This document shows, in pieces, positions 1 through 5,402 of a stretch of 7,159 nt of DNA. Source of the DNA: Actinomycetes bacterium (GTDB lineage Bacteria > Actinomycetota > Acidimicrobiia > Acidimicrobiales > Microtrichaceae); contig JAEZAI010000249.1 of the NCBI GenBank assembly GCA_023427825.1, positions 1 to 7,159 on the forward strand. The letters run 5' to 3'. Under the pieces are notes generated by a model. That model was not told where the DNA came from. It was given only the letters and a program-made list of their open reading frames with translations, and did not search any database. Position 1 is the first letter of the stretch, and each line of letters starts with the position of its first letter. Both the position numbers and the translations under genes were made by a program.

Positions 1-7
1 CCGGGCG

Positions 8-1393
8 TCAGCCCAGGAGGGTGCCGGGGTTGAGGATGCCGTCGGGGTCGAACGCGGCCTTGATCCGGCGCATGAGCGCCAGCTTCGCCGGGTCCTCGAG
101 CTCCAGGAAGTAGGCCTGCTTGGCCTCACCGATGCCGTGCTCGCCGGAGATCGCGCCGCCCAGGCCCACGCCGGCTGCGAACAGGGCGGTGAGCAGGCGG
201 GACCGCCGCTCGTCGTCGGCGCAGAAGATGCCCAGGTGCACGTTGCCGTCGCCGGCGTGCCCGCAGCCCGCGATCCATGCCTCGTGCTCGCCGGCCAGCG
301 CCGCGACCTTTTCCATGAACTCGGGGATCTGGGCCCGGGGCACCACGATGTCCACGATGTCGTCGGCGCCGTTGGCCTTGGCCATCCAGAACGCCTTCTC
401 CCGTGCGTCGATCAGCTGGCCCGCCGCGGCCGGCGGCAGGACGTAGGCGTCGATCGCGCCGAGCTCGTGGAGCTGGCTCGCGAGCGACTGGATGTCGTCG
501 TCGAGCCGGGTCCCGTCGGTGTTCTCGAGCACCACGACCAGGTACGCGAGCGCGGTGTCCTTGATCTCCTGCGGGATGCCGAGTTCCAGACCGGTGAAGC
601 TGGCGACGGCCGACATGGTCAGGATGTCGATGTACTCGAGGATCAGCGGCGACACGCCCGAGTCGATGATGCGGGGCACGGCGGCCGTGACCTGTTCGAG
701 CGTGGTGAACGGTGCCAGGACCGTGGCCTGGTGCGCCGCGCGCGGGTAGAGCCGCAGGGTCGCCTCGGTCACCAGTGCGAGCGTGCCCTCGCTGCCGATC
801 ACCAGCTGCGTGAGGTCGTAGCCGGTGGTGGCCTTCACGAACTTGCCGCCGGTCCGGATCACCTGGCCGTCGGCCAGCACGAGCTCCAGCCCGAGGACCT
901 GGTGGCGGGTCACGCCGTACTTCACGGCGCGCATGCCGCCGGCGTTCGTCGCGATGTTGCCGCCCAGGCTCGCCGAGTACTCGCCCGGGTACACCGGGTA
1001 GACGAGCCCGGCCTCGGCGGTGATCTCGTCGAGCTCGTTGAGCCGGACGCCGGGCTGGACGACGGCGACGTGGTTGTCGCGGTCGAGCTCCAGCACGGCG
1101 TTCATGCGCTCGAAGCTGACGACGACGGCGCCGTCCGCGGGCGTCGCGGCGCCCGACAGCCCCGTGCCGCTGCCGCGGGCGGTGATCGGGACGCCCCGCT
1201 CGGCGGCGATCCGCACCACGGCCGCGACCTCGGTGGTCGACTCGGGCAGCACCACGGCCGCCGGTCGTCGGGGGGCGACGGTGAGGCACTCGTCGTGGCC
1301 GTAGTCGTCGCCTGCGGCGTCGGGACCGAGGACGCGGTCGGGGGCGACCGCCGTCGCCAGTGCCTGGAGCAGGTCGTCCTGCTGGTCGGTCAT
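8..1393 (-). CDS. FAD-linked oxidase, GlcD / D-lactate dehydrogenase type
   Basis: Predicted flavoprotein of 461 aa that oxidises a 2-hydroxy acid (glycolate, D-lactate or D-2-hydroxyglutarate type) to the 2-oxo acid. The N-terminal FAD-binding PCMH domain (about residues 40-220) carries the pyrophosphate loop ARGSGTGLSG (72-81), the stretch YSASLGGNIATNAGG (139-153) and GSEGTLALVTEATLR (200-214). The C-terminal FAD-oxidase domain has GHAGDGNVHLG (378-388), SGEHGIG (416-422) and the terminal FDPDGILNPG (448-457), all family hallmarks. Length is normal for GlcD/Dld2-like proteins. There is no signal peptide or membrane segment, so it is cytoplasmic or peripheral. The ATG at 1393 was chosen because the family homology starts just after it and a G6 tract (1403-1408, minus strand) lies 9 nt upstream; the open frame further upstream is low-complexity Arg/Pro/Ala. 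No GlcE or GlcF partner is visible, and the left side ends 7 nt past the stop. Substrate is not determinable. Confidence 0.95.
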   Translation of the reverse strand: MTDQQDDLLQALATAVAPDRVLGPDAAGDDYGHDECLTVAPRRPAAVVLPESTTEVAAVVRIAAERGVPITARGSGTGLSGAATPADGAVVVSFERMNAVLELDRDNHVAVVQPGVRLNELDEITAEAGLVYPVYPGEYSASLGGNIATNAGGMRAVKYGVTRHQVLGLELVLADGQVIRTGGKFVKATTGYDLTQLVIGSEGTLALVTEATLRLYPRAAHQATVLAPFTTLEQVTAAVPRIIDSGVSPLILEYIDILTMSAVASFTGLELGIPQEIKDTALAYLVVVLENTDGTRLDDDIQSLASQLHELGAIDAYVLPPAAAGQLIDAREKAFWMAKANGADDIVDIVVPRAQIPEFMEKVAALAGEHEAWIAGCGHAGDGNVHLGIFCADDERRSRLLTALFAAGVGLGGAISGEHGIGEAKQAYFLELEDPAKLALMRRIKAAFDPDGILNPGTLLG

Positions 1394-1423
1394 CGCTGCT
1401 TGCCCCCCGTCCGCCGCGTCGGT

Positions 1424-1491
1424 CCGTACGGGGCACGGTTCTAGCAGCACCCGGGCGCGACCGAGCGAGGCGATCGGGTAGACCGGGAGCC
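1424..1491. promoter_or_regulatory. Divergent intergenic region with candidate promoters
   Basis: The 98 nt between the divergent starts (1394-1491) must hold the promoters of the FAD oxidase and the conserved hypothetical gene. On the plus strand TAGACC (1479-1484) resembles an actinobacterial -10 box. GCGACC (1457-1462), 16 nt upstream, is a weak -35 candidate. Only 7 nt separate the -10 from the GTG at 1492, so the transcript would be leaderless or nearly so. On the minus strand TAGAAC (reverse complement of 1438-1443) is a weak -10 candidate for the oxidase. A perfect 8-bp palindrome CCGTACGG (1424-1431) lies between that box and the oxidase start and could be an operator, though a palindrome this short can occur by chance. 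All assignments are pattern-based. Confidence 0.4.
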
Positions 1492-2217
1492 GTGCAGACC
1501 AACCCGCTCGAGGCCCTCGCACCCGTGGAGCCGGAGGCGCTCGCGCGCACGCGTCGCGGGCTGCACGAGCTGGCCGAGCAGGTGCTCGCGGCCGAGGAGT
1601 ACCGCCACACCGGGCGGATCGGCCTCCGCACGACTCCCGGCGGCATCGCCACGCCGTGGGCGATCGTGGACGGCGCCAAGCGGTGCGCCCGCATCGAGGG
1701 CACCGAGATCGTGCTGATCGTCGGCGACGAGCGCATCGCACGGCCGGTCACCACCGTCCGTGACGCAGCCGAGCTCGTGGATGTCGAGCCGGGCGCGCCG
1801 CCGGTGTACGAGCCCGCCACGCAGGTCGACCTCGACCGCCCGCTGGATCTGGACCCCGCTGCAGTGACGTTGATCGCCGACTGGTACGAGTTCGGGAACC
1901 AGGCGCTCGAGCGCTTCGTCGCGGCCCACGGCGAGGTCTCCAACGAGCCGACGCTGTGGCCCGAGCACTTCGACCTGGCGGTCACGGTGCCCGACGAGGT
2001 GCGGGGCGAGATCGTGGTCGGGGTGTCGCCGGGCGACGACACCGACACCGAACCCTACGCCTACGTCGCGTGGCAGGGCTTCACGGTGGACGACGACGGG
2101 AACCCCGCGGACGACTGGTGGAACCGGCCCTGGGGACGATGGGTCCCCGCAGCGGAGTTCGCCACCACCGACGAGCTGGTCGACCTCTTCGAGGAGGGCT
2201 TCCAGCGCATCCGCTGA
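1492..2217 (+). CDS. Conserved hypothetical protein (actinobacterial type)
   Basis: Soluble acidic protein of 241 aa with no signal peptide or membrane segment. I recognise no named domain. It resembles, from memory, uncharacterised actinobacterial proteins sharing this layout: an N-terminal helix (about 15-37) and a GRIGLRTTPGG segment (41-51). Next come a strand-rich part (67-90), a helix around 121-145 (DPAAVTLIADWYEFGNQAL), the motif LWPEHFDLA (155-163), GVSPGDD (177-183), EPYAYV (187-192) and a Trp-rich stretch DDWWNRPWGRW (207-217). The His/Asp in WPEHFD and the Asp residues in GVSPGDD look like candidates for a binding or catalytic site, but no function is known to me. The start is the GTG at 1492: it sits 7 nt after a -10-like TAGACC, and the open frame upstream is Arg/Pro-rich low-complexity. 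GGGAG (1485-1489) is only 2 nt from the GTG, too close for a usual ribosome binding site, which fits leaderless initiation. Confidence 0.85.
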   Translation: MQTNPLEALAPVEPEALARTRRGLHELAEQVLAAEEYRHTGRIGLRTTPGGIATPWAIVDGAKRCARIEGTEIVLIVGDERIARPVTTVRDAAELVDVEPGAPPVYEPATQVDLDRPLDLDPAAVTLIADWYEFGNQALERFVAAHGEVSNEPTLWPEHFDLAVTVPDEVRGEIVVGVSPGDDTDTEPYAYVAWQGFTVDDDGNPADDWWNRPWGRWVPAAEFATTDELVDLFEEGFQRIR

Positions 2218-2240
2218 CGCCCGGCGGCGTCCGAGCGGAC
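2216..2240 (+). terminator. Small hairpins after the hypothetical gene
   Basis: Two mutually exclusive stem-loops begin at the stop codon: GACGCC (2216-2221) pairs with GGCGTC (2226-2231) over a CGGC loop, or GTCC (2229-2232) pairs with GGAC (2237-2240) over GAGC. No U-tract follows, so this is at best a weak, non-canonical terminator. The arms are short for such GC-rich DNA and may be incidental. Confidence 0.2.
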
Positions 2241-2274
2241 CGGCAGGGAACGCTGGAGCGCGGGGCAGGGCCGA

Positions 2275-2280
2275 TAGCGT
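2275..2280 (+). promoter_or_regulatory. Candidate -10 box of the CMD/CoA-transferase operon
   Basis: TAGCGT fits the TAnnnT actinobacterial -10 pattern and sits in the 121-nt gap before the CMD-like gene. It would give a 5' leader of roughly 50 nt ahead of the GTG at 2339. No convincing -35 hexamer is seen 16-18 nt upstream, so the assignment rests on the -10 and the position only. Confidence 0.35.
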
Positions 2281-2338
2281 GAGGAATCGGACGTGGCCCC
2301 GAGGAGCGGGGCGGCGACGACCAGCCGACGGAGGCGTC

Positions 2339-2686
2339 GTGAGCGACGAGACCAGCACCCAGGAAGAGGTCGAGGCCGCCGAGCGGGCGGACATCGAGGC
2401 GATCCGGGAGCGCCTGGCCGGCATGCCCAACGCACTCGGCGTGGCCGCCAAGCTCAACAGCAACGTCGTCGAGGACGCCGGGGCGCTCGACCTCCGGACC
2501 CTCCACCTGGTGCGCGTCGCCGCGATGGCCGCATCGGGCATGCCCAAGATCGGCTGGGAGGTCAACCTTGAGCTGATGGAGGACGAGGTGAGCGTCGACG
2601 ACATCGACGCCGTGCTCGCCGCCATCGCGCCGATCATCGGCACGGCCCGGTACCTGGACGCCGTCACCACGCTCGTCGCCGACTGA
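2339..2686 (+). CDS. Carboxymuconolactone decarboxylase-like protein lacking cysteines
   Basis: Small, mostly helical protein of 115 aa that I assign to the CMD/AhpD-like fold. The core runs from about residue 48 to 113: ALDLRTLHLVRVAAMAASG (49-67), then a helix with GWEVNLELM (72-80), then SVDDIDAVLAAIAPIIGTARY (85-105). The order of helices and the pattern 'DxRTxxLVRxAA ... VAPIxG' match CMD-family subunits. The peroxidatic CxxC and nearby His of AhpD are absent; the protein has no cysteine or histidine at all, so alkylhydroperoxidase chemistry is unlikely. Residues 1-30 form an acidic Glu/Asp-rich helix. Start GTG 2339 is supported by GGAGG (2330-2334) with a 4-nt spacer. The stop lies 7 nt before the next start, whose ribosome binding site overlaps this stop, so translational coupling with the CoA-transferase is likely. 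Role unknown: perhaps a small-molecule-binding or partner protein. Confidence 0.75.
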   Translation: MSDETSTQEEVEAAERADIEAIRERLAGMPNALGVAAKLNSNVVEDAGALDLRTLHLVRVAAMAASGMPKIGWEVNLELMEDEVSVDDIDAVLAAIAPIIGTARYLDAVTTLVAD

Positions 2687-2693
2687 GGCGATC

Positions 2694-3986
2694 GTGGGGT
2701 CCGTCACCGGCCCCGACGCGGTGCCGCCCGACGCCGTCCTCGACCTCGTCGGGCCCGACACCGACCTGGTCGTGCCGCTCGCCGCGGGCGAACCCGTGGC
2801 CGTGCTCGACGCGATCGAGGCCGCCGCTGCGGCCGGCGACATCGACGGCGTGCGCGTGCACCAGATGCACGCGCTCGTGGACCGCGGCTACCTGGACGGC
2901 CGCTACGGCGACCGGCTCCGCCACATCTCGTACTTCCTGTCGGCGATCACGCGCCGGCACTTCCTGGAGGGCGGCATCGAGCTCGTGCCCGCCCACTTCA
3001 GCGAGGTGCCCCACCTGCTCCGCCACGCGGTCCGCCGGCCCCTGATCGTGGCGGCGTCGTCGCTGCCCGACCGCCACGGGTACTTCAGCCTGGGCACGAA
3101 CGCCGACTACGTGGGTCGGTTCCTGGGCACCTGGCCGGTGTTCCTGGAGGCCAACGACCACATGCCGCGCACGTTCGGGCACAACACCGTGCACGTGTCG
3201 CAGGTCGCGGGGTGGTGCCGGGTCGACCGACCGCTGGTGGAGGTGGAGCCGGCCGAGCCCGATGCCGTGGACCGGGCCATCGCAGGCCTGGTGGCCGAGC
3301 GCATCCCCGACCGGGCCACCATCCAGGCCGGGATCGGCTCCATCCCCAACGCGGTGCTGGCGTCGCTGCACAGCCACAAGGACCTCGGCGTGCACACCGA
3401 GCTGTTCTCCGACGGCTTCGTCGACCTGATCGAGTCCGGCGTGGTCAACGGTGTGCACAAGGGTCGGCACTCGAACCGCAGCGTCACGACGTTCGCGCTC
3501 GGCACCCGGCGTCTCTACGACTTCCTGGACGCGAACCCCGTGGTCGAGCTGCTGGCTGTGGACTGGGTCAACGACCCGCGCATCATCGCCCAGGAACCTC
3601 GGATGGTCTCGATCAACGCGACCACCGAGGTCGACGTGCTCGGCCAGGCCGCGTCCGAGACCATCGCCGGCCGGTACTGGTCCGGCTCCGGCGGGCAGGC
3701 GGACTTCGCCCGCGGCGCCATGTACAGCGCCGAGGGCTCGGCGTTCCTCGTCACGCGCTCGACCACGCGGGACGGCCGGAGTCGCATCGTGAGCTGCCTG
3801 ACGCCCGGCTCGGTGGTGACCACGCTCAAGAACACGGTCGACAAGGTGGTGACCGAGTGGGGCGTGGCCGAGCTACGGGGCGCGTCGCTGTCGGAGCGGG
3901 CGCAGCGGTTGGTGGCGATCGCCCATCCGGATCACCGCGAGCGGCTGGCGGACGAGGCCCGCCAGCTCGGCTACCTCCGGAACTAA
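2694..3986 (+). CDS. Acetyl-CoA hydrolase / 4-hydroxybutyrate CoA-transferase family protein
   Basis: Cytoplasmic enzyme of 430 aa predicted to move CoA between carboxylic acids through a glutamyl-CoA thioester. The N-terminal half contains IVAASSLPDRHGYFSLG (118-134) and FLEANDHMPRTFGHNTVHVSQV (150-171), which match the conserved 'N..MPRT.G...vHvS' block of the family. The C-terminal half has QAGIGSIPNAV (211-221), HTELFSDGFVDL (234-245) with Glu236 as the likely catalytic glutamate, NGVHKGRHS (252-260) and the glycine-rich loop SGSGGQADFARGA (330-342). Length fits butyrate/4-hydroxybutyrate CoA-transferases better than the longer (about 500 aa) succinate:acetate enzymes. Start GTG 2694 is preceded by GAGG (2685-2688), which overlaps the stop of the CMD-like gene. 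A second in-frame GTG at 2721 is possible but has no clear Shine-Dalgarno. True acyl donor and acceptor cannot be read; hydrolase activity is also possible. Confidence 0.93.
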   Translation: MGSVTGPDAVPPDAVLDLVGPDTDLVVPLAAGEPVAVLDAIEAAAAAGDIDGVRVHQMHALVDRGYLDGRYGDRLRHISYFLSAITRRHFLEGGIELVPAHFSEVPHLLRHAVRRPLIVAASSLPDRHGYFSLGTNADYVGRFLGTWPVFLEANDHMPRTFGHNTVHVSQVAGWCRVDRPLVEVEPAEPDAVDRAIAGLVAERIPDRATIQAGIGSIPNAVLASLHSHKDLGVHTELFSDGFVDLIESGVVNGVHKGRHSNRSVTTFALGTRRLYDFLDANPVVELLAVDWVNDPRIIAQEPRMVSINATTEVDVLGQAASETIAGRYWSGSGGQADFARGAMYSAEGSAFLVTRSTTRDGRSRIVSCLTPGSVVTTLKNTVDKVVTEWGVAELRGASLSERAQRLVAIAHPDHRERLADEARQLGYLRN

Positions 3987-3990
3987 GGTC

Positions 3991-4018
3991 GCCCGAGGGC
4001 GGTCGCACGGGGCGTGCG
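3991..4018 (+). other. Two small hairpins between CoA-transferase and hydrolase genes
   Basis: Just after the TAA, GCCC/GGGC (3991-3994 with 3997-4000) and CGCAC/GTGCG (4004-4008 with 4014-4018) can form short stems. There is no U-tract and the next gene begins 31 nt later, so read-through is more likely than termination. They may be processing sites or chance in GC-rich DNA. Confidence 0.2.
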
Positions 4019-4049
4019 GTCGGGGGCCCAGCACGAACGGGGGACCGGC

Positions 4050-5285
4050 ATGGCGGATCTGAAGGTGGAGGTCGACCCGATCGAGGTCGGCCTGGACGCC
4101 GAGCGGCTGCAGCGGATCGACGCGCACTTCGCACGCTACGTGGAGGACGGGCGACTGCCGGGCTGGCTGGCGGTGGTGTCGCGCCACGGCCGGGTAGCCC
4201 ACATCGCCTCCTCCGGGCACCGCGACGTCGAGGCGGGCCTGCCGGTCACCTCCGACACGCTCTTCCGCATCTACTCCATGACCAAGCCGATCACCTCGGT
4301 CGCTGCGATGATGCTCTACGAGGAGGGGGCGTTCGAGCTCAAGGACCGCGTCAAGTGGTACCTCCCCGCATTCGCCGACACCAAGGTCTACAAGGGCGGT
4401 TCCGCCGGCTCGCCGCAGCTCGAGCCGCAGCTCGGGTCCATGCGGATCTGGCACCTGCTCACCCACACCGCGGGCCTGACCTACGGCTTCCACCACCAGC
4501 ACCCGGTGGACGCGATGTACCGCAACCACGGCTTCGAGTGGGGCTCGCCCAAGGGCATGGACACCGCAGCGACGATCGACGCGATCGCGCGGCTCCCGCT
4601 CGTGTTCCAGCCCGGCACGTCCTTCAACTACTCGGTGGCCACCGACGTGCTCGGCCGGCTCGTCGAGGTGTGGTCGGGCATGTCGTTCGACGAGTTCCTG
4701 CGGACCCGGATCTTCCAGCCCCTCGGCATGGACGAGACCACGTTCTGGGTGGAGGGCGACGACGTCGACCGGCTGGCCGCGCTCTACGTCCCCTTCGGGG
4801 AGGGCGGCCGAGCGCTGCGATGGGACCAGGGCGGCGGCGCGGCCACCAAGCCCCAGGAGTTCCTCTCCGGCGGTGGCGGCCTGGTGTCGAGCGCCGGGGA
4901 CTACCACCGCTTCATGGAGATGCTGCGTCGCAGGGGCGAGCTCGACGGGGTGCGGCTGCTGTCGCCCCGCACGGTCGACTACATGACGCGCAACCACCTG
5001 CCCGGCGGCGTCGACCTGGAGGCGTTCGGCCAGTCGACGTGGGCCGAGACGACGTTCGACGGGGTCGGGTTCGGCCTGGGCTTCAGCGTGGTGCTGGACC
5101 CGGTCGCCTACCGCTCGCCGGCGTCGGTGGGCGAGTTCGGCTGGGGTGGCGCGGCGTCGACCGCGTTCATGATCGACCCGGTCGAGGACATGACGGTCGC
5201 CTTCTACACCCAGCTGCTGCCGTCGAGCACCTATCCGATCCGCACGCAGCTCAAGCAGCTGGTGGTCCAGGCCATCATCGACTGA
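4050..5285 (+). CDS. Serine hydrolase of the class C beta-lactamase fold (family VIII esterase-like)
   Basis: Predicted serine hydrolase of 411 aa, most likely an esterase rather than an antibiotic-inactivating enzyme. The nucleophile motif is SMTK (Ser76, Lys79) within RIYSMTKPITSVAAMMLYEEG (73-93). WHLLTHTAGLTYGF (134-147) is the conserved block between active-site motifs. The second motif is Tyr194 in FNYSVATDVLGRLVEVWSG (192-210), with Ser-Val where class C beta-lactamases have Ala-Asn. The KTG-equivalent is GWGG (364-367) in EFGWGGAASTAFMIDP. A Trp-Gly-Gly in that place and a Tyr without following Asn are what family VIII carboxylesterases show. No signal peptide or lipobox, so cytoplasmic, unlike secreted beta-lactamases and penicillin-binding proteins. 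Start ATG 4050 has GGGGG (4039-4043) 6 nt upstream; an in-frame start at 4014 would only add a weakly conserved tail. It lies 63 nt downstream of the CoA-transferase on the same strand, probably in one operon. Substrate unknown. Confidence 0.9.
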   Translation: MADLKVEVDPIEVGLDAERLQRIDAHFARYVEDGRLPGWLAVVSRHGRVAHIASSGHRDVEAGLPVTSDTLFRIYSMTKPITSVAAMMLYEEGAFELKDRVKWYLPAFADTKVYKGGSAGSPQLEPQLGSMRIWHLLTHTAGLTYGFHHQHPVDAMYRNHGFEWGSPKGMDTAATIDAIARLPLVFQPGTSFNYSVATDVLGRLVEVWSGMSFDEFLRTRIFQPLGMDETTFWVEGDDVDRLAALYVPFGEGGRALRWDQGGGAATKPQEFLSGGGGLVSSAGDYHRFMEMLRRRGELDGVRLLSPRTVDYMTRNHLPGGVDLEAFGQSTWAETTFDGVGFGLGFSVVLDPVAYRSPASVGEFGWGGAASTAFMIDPVEDMTVAFYTQLLPSSTYPIRTQLKQLVVQAIID

Positions 5286-5311
5286 CCATCAACACCGTCG
5301 CCTCTCGCCGC

Positions 5312-5369
5312 GCCTGCTCTGTTCCCAGATCCTGGGGCGAACACCCCGGGATCCGGGGACAGAGCGGGC
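5312..5369 (+). repeat. Long inverted repeat / 26-bp hairpin made of two palindromes
   Basis: Positions 5312-5337 pair with 5344-5369 over a 6-nt loop CGAACA (5338-5343). The 26 paired positions comprise 22 Watson-Crick pairs, three U-G wobbles in plus-strand RNA (5315/5366, 5323/5358, 5333/5348) and one A-C mismatch (5327/5354). On the minus strand the wobbles become A-C mismatches, so the plus-strand RNA folds better. Each arm also contains its own small palindrome: CCCAG-ATC-CTGGG (5324-5336) and CCCCG-GGATC-CGGGG (5344-5358), with centres at 5330 and 5351, about two helical turns apart. No U-tract follows. It may be a terminator of the hydrolase operon, a leader structure or operator for the molybdo-enzyme gene 33 nt downstream, or a copy of a dispersed palindromic repeat. 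Confidence 0.8.
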
Positions 5370-5402
5370 CGGGCGGGGAGCACGGACGACATCGGGGGGC
5401 TC

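Noticed and set aside
1394..1741. N-terminal extension of the FAD oxidase beyond the ATG at 1393
   Set aside because: The added residues are Arg/Pro/Ala low complexity, overlap the divergent gene, and precede the normal N-terminus of the family.
126..2048. Minus-strand open frame of 640 codons across the oxidase and hypothetical gene
   Set aside because: It overlaps the real oxidase frame on the same strand, and most of it is Arg-rich translation of that gene out of frame.
4050..5285. Antibiotic-resistance beta-lactamase
   Set aside because: No signal peptide, no Tyr-x-Asn and no Lys-Thr-Gly; esterase-type motifs instead.
5286..5402. Molybdenum-cofactor riboswitch upstream of the molybdo-enzyme
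   Set aside because: The gap contains one long simple hairpin rather than the multi-helix Moco RNA layout, and I can see no matching conserved elements.
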